A stretch of 64,000 bases of DNA from Nereocystis luetkeana (GCA_031213475.1 JARUPZ010000026.1:3552823-3616822); one strand, 5' to 3'; counted from the first letter of the stretch, positions 9,040 through 20,417 are shown. The notes: generated by a model from the letters alone, not told the origin. A program made the numbers and translations.

Positions 9040-11920
9040 GGGATGCATGCTACCATAGAGGAGCACCCGGTTGACCCATGGGATGACGGCATTATCCACG
9101 GGACATCCCATGGGATGACCCACGGGATGTCCCATGGGACACGCGGAATCCCGTTAGGAGACGTTCCATGGGATGGCCCATGGGATAGCCCATGGGACAT
9201 GCCATTGGACTTCCCATGGGGCACGTGGGACTACCAATCAGACGCCCGCTGGGTGACCCATATGACATCCCAAGGGTAATACCATAAGTCGTCGTCTCAT
9301 GGAACATAACATAGGTTGACCATCATCCCATGGGTCATCCCATGGGTGTCCCACGGGTCATCTAATGCGCTGTAAATACCGCAAGGGTGGTCTCATGGGA
9401 AGTTCAACGGGATGGGTTGCATCCACGCCGTTAACCCCTTTAGAACCGCAGTCCCGTTTTTGGGGCAAACTACTTGAAATTTGACTGGTTTGTCCCCAAA
9501 AACGGAACTGCGGCTCTAAAGGGGTTAAGTTCCCAATAGTCGTCCAATGGTATATCCCATGGTATGCCTCATGGGATGGGTTGTGTCGCGATGGGATTCA
9601 AAAGTGGACAACTCGTTGGACATACTGCATGCCATGGGAATACCCATGGGCCGCATCTTACGTTGCCAACATCCAACGGGTTGCCCCATCGGTGATCTCG
9701 CGTTCTATTATCATCGGTTGATACGTTGGTCTTCCTGTTGGACCCCCCATGGGCCGTTGACTTGAGGTCAGTCGCCCTGCGGTATGTCCCATGGGATGTT
9801 CAGTGAAATGGGTTGTGTTCTTTGGGATGCACACGTGGACGGCCCGTGTGTCATCAGGCGTGCCATCTGACTTCTCTCATGGGACGTATCATACGTGGTT
9901 GGCATCCCATGGCTCGCTCCATGAGAAATCTCCCGGGGCGTTTTTATCCCACCGGTCGAAACATGGGTCTTCCTATTGGACGTCTCATGCGCGGTTAATT
10001 TAGGGCTAGGCGTGATATGGTATAACCATTGGCAAGTCCCATGGAATGGTTCGTGCCCCACGGAATGGCCCACGGGATGGCCCGTGCGTCATATTTCATC
10101 CCATGGGGCGTCCCGTGAGACGTAGGTATCCCTTTTGTTGTTCCGTGGATCTTCCTATAGGACGTCTCATACGCCGTCAACCTCCCCCTAGTCCTCCTTT
10201 GAGACGCCCCATAGGATGCCCCATGGGATGGGTTGTGCCCCGTGCAACGCTGCATTGGGACCCACGGGGGGGGTGCCCCATGGAACGTCCCGCGAAATAA
10301 CCCATGGGATGACCCACGGTGGGACATCGTTTATCTCGTGGGTCTTTCAAGGACGTCTCGTACGCCGTTAGCTTCCCATGAGTCGTCCTACGGGACGTCC
10401 CATCTTACGTTAGGACTAGGGTTAGGGCCAGGGCCAACTTTGAGCCCCATGGAATGTCCTGTGAGAGGCTACCCATCGGATTTCCCGTGGGATGTCCCAT
10501 GACATAAGAACATAGCATGCCCCATGGTAGGTCCATTGAGAAGAAATGTGGGAAGCAAACGTCCCAGGGGACGACCCATGGGACGGAAGGGTAATTCCAC
10601 AGCTCGCAACTTATCTCGTAGGACTTGTCATAGGACCACCCATGGGATGACACATAGGATGTTAACCGCACCGCACATGAGAGATCCTATGAGGCATCCC
10701 CTCGTACGGCCCATTTGATTACATGCTACCCATAGATATTCCCGTAGGCCATGCGATGGGATGTTCCATGGGTAGCATGCCCGCCCATGGGACTACCTGT
10801 GGCTCATACCATGGTATCCAATCCATACCGTGCTATTTCTCATGGTACAACCCATGGGACGTCCTATGGATCGGGTTTCGTTTTATGGAGTGGCCCATGA
10901 CGATACGTTAATGACATCTGAGAGGTCCCAAGAGAAATTCCGTCGTACGGCACCTGAGATGACACACTACCCGTGGGAGTCATGCTATGACATGCTCTTC
11001 ATAGCTCATACCACGGGACGTCTCATGGGTCGGGTTTCTTTCTCTCGGACAACTCATACCTGATATGATACTAAGCGCATAGGAGAGGTCCCATGACACA
11101 TTGCAATGTACACTCCAGGGGATGGCATGCTACCCATGGGAAAACCTACGGCACGACCCATAGGATATATAGCTACCCAAGTGTCATTCCATGGGCCATC
11201 CCGTGGGGCATTCCATGGGTACCATGTCTTCCCATGGGACTACTTATGTGTCATTCCATGTCATGAACCCATCCCGTGGTACTTTTCATGGGAATAACCA
11301 TGGGTCGTGTTGGGTCTTATTGAAAATTCCATTGACTATTCCATGGGTCGTCCTATGGGTAGCTTATTGACCCATCGGTCGGGTGATTTGAAATCCTGTG
11401 GGATATCCCACGGTAAGTCCCCTAACTCATCCCATGGGACGCCCACGGGATGCCCCCTAGGTCATCCCATGGACGCCTCATGGGATATCTCACGGGGTTT
11501 CCAATAGGCCCTACACGAAATCCCAGGCGTCATCCCATCGCACCTCCCATCCCATGGGATGACCGAAGGGACGTCCTATAGGACACCGCATGGGATTCCC
11601 TATGGGATGTCCCATGGGATCACCCCAAGGGGTTGTTATGAGTTAGCCATGAGACGACCAGTGCACTTCCAAATACGGACGCTGCTAATCCCATTGGACC
11701 TCCCATGGGGTGTGAAATGTCTCGTGGGGTTCAACCAGCCCCATGGGGCACCCCGTACGAGGTACTCGATATTCCAATGGGACAACCCATGAGATCCAGC
11801 AGGGACTTTAGATCCCACAGGACGTTCAACCTATATAGGACGTGCTATGGATTGTCCCATACGGGAGCACCAAGTACCTATGGGATCGATCCATAGGACC
11901 CAAAAGATTATCCACCCCTC
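9040..11920. repeat. Minisatellite of the CCCATGGG palindrome, about 2.9 kb
   Basis: The whole interval is made of imperfect units of about 10-11 bp around the self-complementary core TCCCATGGGA. Spacers are short (for example 'tgacccacgggatgtcccatgggacac'). Many units carry single changes such as CCCACGGG, CCTATGGG or CCCGTGGG. Units near 9100-9230 and 11570-11630 are the best preserved, and the middle is more degraded. Because each unit is palindromic, both strands read alike and could form cruciforms. It lies directly 5' of the left gene's first visible exon. A MITE-B copy is inserted at 9435-9524. Confidence 0.9.
9435..9524. mobile_element. MITE-B with perfect TTAA flanks
   Basis: About 90 bp bounded by TTAA on each side (9431-9434 and 9525-9528). 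The ends read CCCCTTTAGAACCGCAGTCC and, on the complement, CCCCTTTAGAGCCGCAGTTCC. The arms continue into 'ttttggggacaaac' and so form a nearly complete hairpin. A TTAA duplication and ends starting CCC are the hallmarks of piggyBac-type elements. It has no coding capacity. Confidence 0.8.
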
Positions 11921-12475
11921 ATGGGAGTGTGCGTCGGTTGCGCCCACAATTTTTGTACGTTGGTTGTCGGGTGAAGCTGCGGAGCTCCTTCAGTGAGAAG
12001 ACTCTGAATACGCAGCTTCTAGTGGTACGCCCTACCGTACTGGAGCATGCGACTACAGTATATAGGTAGGTACTACAGACTGTGTATTCTGTCTGAGAAC
12101 AGAGTGCTTGGGGTTTGTTCGGAAAACGGTTTGCATCAAAGCACACAACACATTATCCAGGTATCCTTCTTCATGCAACCACCGATTCACACGAACAGCA
12201 ACAAGATATCGTGGTGCGTGGTACGTGGTGCTACAGCGGCAGGCCGGCAGAGTTGTTAATTGTTGTCTCATTACCCACACCAGCGCAAGGTTTTATAACG
12301 GGCCATTGTTGGGGCATGGATCTTTGGGCATCCGAGGCTTGACTCGGCGATAAAAAAAGCACGAGCACGAGCGCAGCAGATCTATACACAGGTGATAAGC
12401 TCGTGGAGACTATGAGGGTTCCGTCCTGCAGGCTATGGGCTATGGCGGTAGCGAAATACCCCCCCCCCCCCCCCC
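11921..12475. other. No gene seen
   Basis: Unique-looking sequence with a possible diverged GGAGCTCC (MITE-C-like) trace near 11975-12000 and a C run at 12461-12478 that begins the next SINE. The short open frames lack motifs. Confidence 0.4.
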
Positions 12476-12862
12476 CCCGGTGGTCGAGCGGCTCAACCTC
12501 GAATGCTGCTAGCGTTGACCCTGGAGCTCGAACCCCACCGACCGTAGTGATATTGTGAATACCGTTCCAAAATATGCTGAAGAGGAAATGTTTTCAACTG
12601 CTGAAAGTGCGTACGTAGCGTTTTTATTACGGGGGGCCATAGTTAACAGGACCAAATATTGTTGGTAAAAATGGTTAAACATATAGGTTTTTATGTATAC
12701 CATAGGTCCTGTTAACTATGGTCCCCCGTAATAGGCACATATTCGACGCGAGTCAAGGATGGCAGAGAGGGCTGAAATCTTCTCACGATTAAAAAATCAA
12801 GGCACGAAGCGTAGTTGGGGAGGTGTGGTATATGTGACTACGGATCTGAGTTACGACGACAA
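12476..12862 (+). mobile_element. SINE-A, diverged full-length copy split by MITE-A
   Basis: The head 'ggtggtcgagcggctcaacctcgaatg' and 'ggagctcgaaccccacc' match the A-box and B-box regions of the SINE-A tRNA-like head. After a MITE-A at 12625-12734, the body continues with 'attcgacgcgagtcaaggatgg', 'gctgaaatcttctcacgat' and 'actacggatctgagttacgac'. It is older than the copies at 38-41 kb. Confidence 0.6.
12625..12734 (+). mobile_element. MITE-A in SINE-A
   Basis: One of the best-preserved copies: 'ttacggggggccatagttaacaggaccaaatattgtt...ggtcctgttaactatggtcccccgtaa', with TA on both sides. The arms pair over about 28 bp. Confidence 0.85.
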
Positions 12863-13520
12863 CTGCACACCTATATACTCCATACATAGGCCGCTTGCTA
12901 CCTCTCCGGGTGAGACGGCTTGTTGCGCTGGACTATATCGCTCTAGGATTGAAGAAATCGGCACGGCAACCTGATGCGCTGGATATCGGCGGCTAGAAAG
13001 AACGCTTAGGCGTGAACAGCGCACACACTATAAATCGCTCAAACATTATCGCGCCATGACCATCGATGGAATTTCAATGTTCCCCGCACGGAGATATCGT
13101 GGACCTGGCAGGAACTTGAGCAGTATCATCCTGGTGTAATTCCCAAGAAACATGCCGCGTAATTAGCAGTCAGGGCGTGGGTACTTCCCTCTGCTGTTTG
13201 GGTGCCTCTTTGTTACAGAGATTATCAGGATTTAAATCGGCGCGATAGTTCAATTGCCAATCGAATATAAATTTAGATATATGACCAAATTGCCTACTCT
13301 GATGTACCTCAGGAGCATTGGCGTAGAGATCGAGGATTGCTTCGAGTCTCATGTTTGCAAACTTATGCTTTACACGATATCGACTTCGGCAAAGCCATTT
13401 TCTTTTCGATAAGTGAGGGATTGGCTCGCTTGAATTTCGGGTGTAATTGAGGGCGCGAAACGATGCCTAACTTCTTATTCGGGGGACGGAAGTCATCAGG
13501 ACATCAGGCCCAAATAGACC
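12863..13520. other. No gene seen
   Basis: No recognisable repeat, RNA gene or splice-supported ORF. The short open frames at 12759-12974 and 13170-13352 have no motifs. Confidence 0.4.
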
Positions 13521-13634
13521 TATTACGGGGGACCACAATAAATAGGACCAACTATGGTCAGTAAAAATAGGTTAATATCAAGTTTTTTTCGTGTACCTAT
13601 TAGTAGTTCCTATTTTCTATGGTCCTCCGTAGCA
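13521..13634 (+). mobile_element. MITE-A
   Basis: Starts 'tattacgggggaccacaataaataggacc', contains 'tcagtaaaaataggttaat', and ends 'tttctatggtcctccgtag'. The right end has two substitutions. Confidence 0.75.
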
Positions 13635-13742
13635 GTAAAAGCACTGGAGCTTGTAGTTTCGTGTTTACTTGACGGGTCTTGAATACTACAGTACCTGGTA
13701 TGGCGTTCAGCGGTGTAAGTACCGGGGGAATCGTGTAAAAAA

Positions 13743-13832
13743 CCCTTTTAGTGCTGCAGTCCCGTTTTGGGGACAAAGACACCCAAATAATAACTTGATT
13801 ATCCCGAAAGCGGGACTGCAGTCTTGATGGGA
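13743..13832. mobile_element. MITE-B, diverged
   Basis: 'cccttttagtgctgcagtcccgttttggggaca' at the left and 'cccgaaagcgggactgcagtcttgatggg' at the right are the two arms. The flanking TTAA is no longer present. Confidence 0.65.
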
Positions 13833-14995
13833 TGAACGCATACTGCTCTGGGCGTCAATGTAAGGACTGCTTCGTAACAATACTAACCTTGAAACAGACG
13901 TTATATTCAGGCCGAATGTGGTGTCACGTACCCTCCCTCGCTTTCGCAAATCCACGCACCATCCCAAAGTTAATAATAGCTCCTCCCTTCTTGAGGGGGG
14001 ATTCTTGCCGTTCGCGGAGTACATAACACAGCTCCTGGTGGGAAATGCCTCCATATACCTGGTACCAGGCATACAGGAAAACCCCTTTTTTCCCAAGCGT
14101 GGAACGGGATGACAGCAGTGTCCCATCCGCTGGGTTATAACTTCTTTCAACAATTCTCTTGGTCGTTCGCACTTCCGGACAAGTTCGTGCGAAGTGGCCA
14201 TGTTCGATTATTTTTTCGACGTCAAACACGATTTCCTGCCATTCCTATTAATAGTCACCCCCGCCCCCCCGCCAACCCCCGCCCCCGGTTGGTGAGGGGG
14301 ACGATAAAGCCGGTAAAAAGGCGTTTGCAATAATACTATTGATAAGAAAAAAATCGCAACCATTTGCGGTTTTGATGTCGATACAATCGAAGTGAGTGAT
14401 TGATGGATCGGCTGAGATTCACCGCCCTCGCAGAGAGGGACCGGCCGAGAGTTATCGCCTTCGTACGGAGTAGTACCAGCGGTGTTTTCTACTGTGTGTG
14501 TGTTTTTTTTACTGCTCAAAGAGCTTCAGGCGGTGCACACATGCACAGATATGTATTAGTAGAAGGCTTCGACCTCCGTACGTCAATGTTTTCCCTCACA
14601 AAAAAAAAAAAACGAACCACGAGACACCCGCGAGAAAACAAAAATACCGTACACACTTGCAGGGTTATGTTCTGTAGGGGTACGTACTTGACCATACCAC
14701 GGGGTACTCTCTCGGGTACTTACGGCATTCGTACCCGCACCCGGAACTTCAGTAAAATCCCCAAGGCTGCTGCACAATACCCGGAGCACGGGTATACCTT
14801 TGTCACAATATCCGGGAGCCGGGTAGGTATTCGGCTTCAACCCCACGGGAGTGCCCAATCAATAGACCTGGAACGTATCATACGTCGACGATACGGACGG
14901 ACCCGTTGTGTACTGAATCGATGTGGGATACTGAATGTATGTGTGTGTTTTGTTGTATGCCTCGTTTTCGGTGTAACACTATCATACGTGCGTAA
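13833..14995. other. No convincing gene
   Basis: Holds the first TACCTGGTACCAGG motif (14056), a CCCCCGCC-rich patch at 14260-14300, and at 14715-14790 a stretch ('cgtacccgcacccggaacttc') related to the 17.6-18.0 kb minisatellite. Open frames at 14400-15023 (plus) and 13924-14229 (minus) are unassigned. Confidence 0.35.
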
Positions 14996-15288
14996 GACGC
15001 TTTCTTCGATAGAGGTAATATAAATATAAATATATATATATATTGAATAGCACATTTCCGCCATTTTTATTCTGAACGACAGGGTTCCTAAACCCAAAGT
15101 TGTCGGAACGCCAATCTTGTTGCGATAAATGTGACTACTGTGTTGTATCCTTGGGCCATGGGAATATTCATCGGGATGCATTTTGATTTTCGCTCAGTTT
15201 TTGGGTGAGGTGTGGAGCTCCTTAAGGTCAAGTAAGGAGCCTCAGGAAATATACGGTGAACCTCAATCGTAGAATGCCTCGAAAGTAA
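14996..15288 (+). mobile_element. MITE-C, with an AT-rich insertion at a TA
   Basis: The left end 'gacgctttcttcgatagaggta' and right end 'ggtgaacctcaatcgtagaatgcc' form the family's inverted repeat. The interior matches the 1.8 kb and 6.8 kb copies. Sister sequence reads 'gaggtagcacatttcc' where this copy reads 'gaggTA', about 30 bp of AT-rich sequence, then 'TAgcacatttcc'. This is an insertion with TA at each border. Confidence 0.6.
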
Positions 15289-15344
15289 AATTCCTGGTAT
15301 GTACGTACGTAATATTTTAGTTTCCCTTCTGACAAAATTGCGGT

Positions 15345-15485
15345 GCAGGCCAGCCGGGTTGCTTGGTAGGCGGTCCGCGTGCCTATACGTACTATTAATA
15401 ATATCAATTTCTTGGGCTCGAGTCTCACCGAGTCCATACTCGTAGGGACTTTTTTTGCATGAAAATTGATTCTTAACCAAGGGCG
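15345..15485 (+). mobile_element. SINE-B head, 3'-truncated, with a TA-bounded insertion
   Basis: 'ccgggttgcttggtaggcggtccgcgtgcctat' and 'gggctcgagtctcaccgagtccatactcgt' match the tRNA-like head of the 23 kb SINE-B, with A box and B box. Between 'gcctat' and 'caatt' this copy has an extra 'acgtactattaataatat', a short insertion bounded by TA that sister copies lack. The body after about 15485 is lost. Confidence 0.6.
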
Positions 15486-15539
15486 CCCGAAAAAAAAAAA
15501 GGAACACACCGTCACAGTTTTTTTCATTCGCTACGACAG

Positions 15540-15725
15540 GGGGGGGTGTACTCGATAGGAGAGGTGCACTCGATCTCATGCGTGGCCGTACTCGTATGAC
15601 CATACTCGTAGACCCTCGCACCCCTACAATGCCGGGATGGAGCTTGTCGGGTTTTCACCGACCTAGCAGACCTTGCTTGCACCGAGCGCGAAGCGCCGTG
15701 AGGTGTCTGGCGAATTGCATGAAGG
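15540..15725 (+). repeat. Dispersed repeat R4 (inverted copy at 43.8 kb)
   Basis: The sequence from the GGGGGGGTGTACTCGA start, through 'tctcatgcgtggccgta' and 'acaatgccggga', to 'gcgcgaagcgccgtgaggtgtctggcgaa' is found on the opposite strand at 43785-44040. The family is unidentified. Both copies begin at a G/C homopolymer. Confidence 0.6.
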
Positions 15726-16002
15726 GTTTGAGCTGCATTCCATTAATACTGAGAAACGCTTGTGAGGCAGACTCGCATATATATATATATATGACAGCTT
15801 CAATGAGTTGATTTCAGTTCCGGTGCTACGACACGAGGGGGCGAGTCGCTAGAACCGATTGAAAAATGAAAAAAACGTTTTTTTCCCTTTTTTTCTTCTT
15901 CAGTCATGTGATCACAACAGCAGTTGCAACGGTTTTCCTTTCCGACGTCTGGGGGTGTGGTGTATCGTTTTCCCCTTTTCAAGGACGCCCCCATATCAAT
16001 AC

Positions 16003-16225
16003 GAAGCGGCAACCGGGAGAGCGTGAGGTGGCGATATTCGATGAAAATCGACGAGCAATTGGAATGCTGAAACCTATGCGCGATGAAAATGAAGGGCACG
16101 TACCGGGGGGGACGAGGGACGACTTCTGTAACCACGGCCTGCCCAGAAGATCGCTGAGGGTAAAACCTCCTACCAGGCACGAGTTAAGCTGAAAAGCAAA
16201 ATTGATGCTAAAAAAAGCAAAGAAA
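16003..16225 (+). mobile_element. SINE-B, 5'-truncated
   Basis: It matches the SINE-B body from 'gcggcaaccgggagagcgtgag' through 'attcgatgaaaatcgacgagca', 'gggcacgtaccgggggg' and 'aggataaaacctcc' (here 'agggtaaaacctcc') to a short A-rich end. The tRNA head is missing. It lies directly before a second SINE-B. Confidence 0.75.
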
Positions 16226-16234
16226 TAAAAGGCA

Positions 16235-16495
16235 GCGCCCCCGGCGGCTAGGTACATATAGGTGGTGAGCGTGCCTACTTTCTCGCAGGTTCAAGTCTCA
16301 CCGAGCGCATACTTGCACCAAGGTTTTTTTTCTTGCTTACGAATTGAGTGGCGGAACGCGCGACAACATGAGTTAGCAATATTCGATGAAAATCGACGAG
16401 CATTGGGACAAAAATGAAGGCATGTACCGGGGGGAAGAAGGGATGAGACCTGTAATTCAACCGCTTGTCCAGAAGATCGCTAAGGTTTAAAATCC
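16235..16495 (+). mobile_element. SINE-B with head and body
   Basis: The head 'gcgcccccggcggctaggta' and 'caggttcaagtctcaccgagcgcat' carry the A-box and B-box regions. The body has 'gcgcgacaacatgagttagcaatattcgatgaaaatcgacgagca' in part, then 'gaaggcatgtaccgggggg'. After 'ggctaggta' this copy has an extra 'catata' before 'ggtggt', again an addition at a TA. The 3' end is replaced by MITE-A. Confidence 0.7.
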
Positions 16496-16615
16496 TATTA
16501 CGGGGAACCATATAGTAAATGGGACCAAATATTGTTAGTAAAAAAAGAGGGAAATATGAAGGTTTTGGTCTTTACCGTAGGTCTCCTATTTGCTACCAGG
16601 TATGTATGGCGCCCC
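16496..16615 (+). mobile_element. MITE-A with a CCAGGTA insertion near its right end
   Basis: Starts 'tattacggggaaccatatag', contains 'ccaaatattgttagtaaaaa' and 'tttaccgtaggtctcctattt'. Where sisters read 'actatggtcccc', this copy reads 'gcTA-CCAGGTA-tgtatggcgcccc'. The extra heptamer lies at about 16596-16602. Confidence 0.65.
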
Positions 16616-17634
16616 TTCCTACTGCTGTATTTATTGTACATACCTGGTGCAATACCCTAATATAGACACGCCAACTCCTTGAACTCTGCAACATCAGGTT
16701 CTGTCTTTCCTCATATACGCATTGTGCACTCTCTATGAGGCAACCCCCCCCCCCCGTAGTACGCGTGATCGATGTACAGCAGCACCAGCAGCAGCAGCAG
16801 CAGCAGGGTACCATACCAGATATACAGGTTGCAAAGACGAGCTTCGCCAAAACCCCCGACCTCGCAGCAAGTAGTTTTTTAATTGAAAAAAGACGTACCG
16901 GGTACTACTTTGAAAGGTACCAGGTCTGATATTTACTTCGGTACGATGACAATGATACGTTTTGTACTCTGGACGTATAAAGGGGGGGGGGGGGGGGAAA
17001 TAATCCCTTGGCTTGCAAAAATATTATTAATAGGACTGCTGCTGTACTGCGAACATCTGTACCAGCATTACATATGCAGCACTATACGTAAGCAAGGCTT
17101 CGTTCCTGTTCAGCATCAGTGTACCCTACCGGTAATTCGGGTGGACAACCTGTATATAATCGAGGAAGTCGTTCCCAAGGGTTGAAACGGTTCTGGCAGT
17201 GAAAACCGTCGAATGAAGCCAGCAACAACAACACAGACAGCAGTGGGTGGTTCAGTGCATGCATGCAGTACCGCTCGAAGCATACCAGACACTTTTTTGT
17301 ATTTGTTTCACCAGTTTAAATATATACAGCAGTAAGTTTGTTGCTGGTTTTTGCCGACTTGAGTAGTATATTTCCCCGGGGGGTATCAGGGTCATTCTTA
17401 TCGGAGAGCTTTTTTTTCCAAATTTTCGACATTTTTTTCGCGCAATTTTTCAATCTTACATATTTGCCTGTTTTTTTTTTTCCAATTATTGGAATGTTAA
17501 CGAACTTGATAGTTTTGCTTCAGGAGAATTTCACGAATAGTGACAGAACGCCTCCGTTTATCGATACATATCTCCAATTATTTCCAAACTTTGAAAATTT
17601 TTGGAATAAACGCTCTCCGATAAGAATGAGCCTT
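16616..17634. other. No gene; simple repeats
   Basis: Contains a CAG run (16778-16806), a C tract near 16746, a 17-base G tract at 16981-16997, a T-rich stretch at 17400-17480, and several variants of the TACCWGGTA motif. No open frame has recognisable features. Confidence 0.4.
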
Positions 17635-18005
17635 ACTCCTACCCGCAACTTCTGTGAGTTCTGTACGACACTCATACTCGTACCCGGAACTTCTCTGTGA
17701 GGTCTGTACGTCCTTGCCACAATGCTCCGGGTACAGGTCTAACATGTTGATGCCTGCCTGGAGCTTCTGAGAGTTCTGTAGGACTTGCACTACTGAGGTA
17801 TACCCGCATCCGGAACTTCTGTGAGTTCTGCACGACATTTATACCCGCACCCGCAACCTCTGTGACTCCTGTACGCCTGTGCTACAATACCCGCGCGACT
17901 TTTTCTGTGGGATACGAAAGACTTTCACATACATACCCGTACCAGGAACTTTTATGATGCAAGTTCTGCGGAAGTCTTCCATACTCGCACCCAGAAGCTA
18001 CAAAC
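17635..18005. repeat. Degenerate minisatellite, unit about 50-60 bp
   Basis: About six imperfect units built on 'cccgcacccggaacttctgtgagttctgtacgac'. Unit starts are visible near 17640, 17680, 17755, 17808, 17850 and 17930. A single related unit occurs at 14730. The short open frames across it follow the repeat and are not taken as coding. Confidence 0.7.
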
Positions 18006-19979
18006 CCTACGAGACAAAAATGTAACCTTGCAAAATTGAAAGAAAATGCGCACCAGGTATACAGCAGTAGTACATTCGTACTGTAATAATGGCCGTCAGA
18101 ATACGGCAGCAATGGATACACCATCATCATTCTTGATCCTCCATGACAACATGCAGCCATATCTCGTGGTATAGCGTGTATATAATACCTGGTACCTGAT
18201 ACAGGCAGTAGGATATATAATGGCATTATGCCTTTTTGGTGTAAAACATATTGCCGCTACGTACGTACTTGTACGAAACTTCCCGCCGTGGTTGGGGGTC
18301 CCCGTGAGCTCGTGCAAAACAGTACCTGCATGCCAGATGCTTCCTTGACGCCGATGGAGAGACAGCAGTACAACGGGTAGTCCTAGTGGCAGTCCTGGGA
18401 GATGAGAGGCTGGCCAATAAGAATGTTGTTGTATGGCGCAAGCAGTGCCACTTCGCCAAGTCAGCCAGACTACTGAAATGACCGCCACTGGTCACTGAAT
18501 TATGGAACAAGAATTATTAGCACACATAAATTTTTGCAAAAAAAAAAGGAAAAGAAACAGGTGAGAGACGCCGGGACTGATTGATGTGGCTGAGTCAGAA
18601 CTTTTTCCGCGCATGGTTGGTGCGTTTATTATGCATACGTATTCATCTCGCGGGCAGGGAGGAACGAACTCAACCAACTCTGTCCAAATGACGCCAAAAG
18701 ACAAAAAGTGTTGTAATAAATAAATAAATCAAAAAGTAAAAATATCCAAGATCCCATATTCCATGAGGTGATTGGACTCAGTCGGTATATCATCAGGTCG
18801 TGTGTGATCCGGCGTGTCCCGGTGGTGCCGAGTGACAGCTGAGAGAACGGCAAATTCGCCTCCTGAATGTCCCAAAGACCGACTCGTAAAAACGAACTAT
18901 GATGATACTGCTGTTCCCAAGACGCTGCAGATGGCGCGGGGCTTGAATTCAAGCTCACAGAATAATCGGGCCTCTCGAACAATCTTGACAATCTTGGCGT
19001 TCTTGCTGCGGTACATGCATGCGGATAGTTTGCGCAAGGTTGGTGGGCGGGCGGGCAGGCAGGCCAGGCCGGCTTCCCGCAGCCCAGCAGTCGCAACCCC
19101 CGCGTTTACCGCTCTCTATACCACAGGAAGCCGCTGCATTTAAAAAGTGTACCAGGTACCTGGTACCAGTATACGAGTAGTGTATAGCTCTCCACCCGTA
19201 CTGAATAACAGGTAGGAGCCGAGGCGTTCAACTGTTGTTGGCTGTCCTACTATATACCATGGTATCATGTATGGTACATACTTGTATACCCTGGTTTGCA
19301 CCCGGTGCCTCAAGATAACGCTGCTGGAGGAGAAAAGAGAAGCGAGAGACAAAAGTGTCAGCAAACAAAAAACAATTTGTCGGCGGCAAAACCTGTCTAT
19401 CCGTCTCGTGCCCTGTGGGTTCTCACGCGGCCGAGAGGGAAATAAACACGCTGCTGTTCATTAGGTTGGTACTTTAGTGTACCTAGGGAAGAGAGCAATT
19501 CGCACGTACCTGTTATTATGCGACGGGCTGCTCCTGTACGTACGTGGTGGTGGGCCTTTCTTGCGTTGCTGATGTCTCGCAGTGCTGGCCGAAAAATACC
19601 ATGACCCACAGATAAGAACAGGTGCTCTTCTCGTCGTCTGTCCGTGAAGCTATAAATACCAAGGCCACGAGGCTTCGCCTCTTTTTTTCTTTTTTGTTTT
19701 CGGTCCCCCGCTTCCGTTCCATTGGATTAGTTGCGACCGCGGCGTCATTTGTCTAAAGGAGTATATGTCACATTACGTCGTAATATTGACCAATCAAGTC
19801 GTGTCACGATCCGATCGATATTCAATATTTCGGCGGGTGAAAAAACGTTGTTTTCGACTTTGCATGTATGTGGGAAGAATCAAGAACAGAAAAACAGGAT
19901 ACCCAGTCACTGGCCCAGAGCTTTGCTCTGTGTGTCTGGCGAATACAGGTTTTGTTTACCTCAAAAACTGATTTGTCGT
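18006..19979. other. No gene recognised
   Basis: The GC-richer parts (18290-18480, 18800-19140) have open frames on both strands without motifs or good splice signals. The interval contains the chained motif TACCAGGTACCTGGTACCAG (19149). Confidence 0.35.
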
Positions 19980-20078
19980 AGGATACTGCCGCGCTTTTGT
20001 TCTGGAGAGTTCTTCACTTTCGGTCAGTCGTTTATTAAAACAACACTACACATTGTCGGATGGCAAGCATAATAATAA
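19980..20078 (+). repeat. Dispersed repeat R7 (inverted copy at 25.05 kb)
   Basis: 'ggatactgccgcgcttttgttctggagagttcttcactttcggtcagtcg' followed by 'acactacacattgtcggatggcaagcataataataat' occurs on the opposite strand at 25050-25140. There it lies inside a MITE-A, which shows the unit is mobile. It has no coding capacity and the family is unidentified. Confidence 0.65.
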
Positions 20079-20417
20079 TACTTGATGGGTCCATGAATGA
20101 GCAGAACATCATACCAGGTATTTAGTATGTATATTATATCTTCAAGGTCAGGTCTTTTGCAATTGATAGGAATACAGGAATACAACATACATATCTATCT
20201 ATACGGTTTTTTTATTATAGGGGAAACGAATCGTCTCGTCGACCCGCTCATCAAGGGGAAACATACTTACCTGGCTTGGAACAAACAAGATACCCCAGTT
20301 AGATGTTTCGGGAGATATGTCCTGTTTTGTCCGAAACAGCTTATCTATTCTTTAGGTCCGATTTAGGCCGGACTTGAGTTTTTTCGTGGGGTGGAATTCA
20401 CCACATTCACTTGACAT

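Noticed and set aside
10405..10435. Telomere-like 'actagggttagggccaggg'
   Set aside because: Only one or two TTAGGG units occur and they are embedded in the minisatellite. There is no array.
8994..11818. Many open frames rich in Met, Pro, Trp, Ser, His and Gly on both strands
   Set aside because: They are translations of the CCCATGGG minisatellite. The palindromic unit gives similar frames on both strands.
13924..14229. Minus-strand frame with EHGHFARTCPE, resembling a retroelement zinc knuckle
   Set aside because: The two leading Cys residues are missing and the rest of the frame matches nothing, so the resemblance is too weak to annotate.
14400..15023. 207-codon plus-strand open frame
   Set aside because: It passes through A and T runs and into MITE-C, with no recognisable domain.
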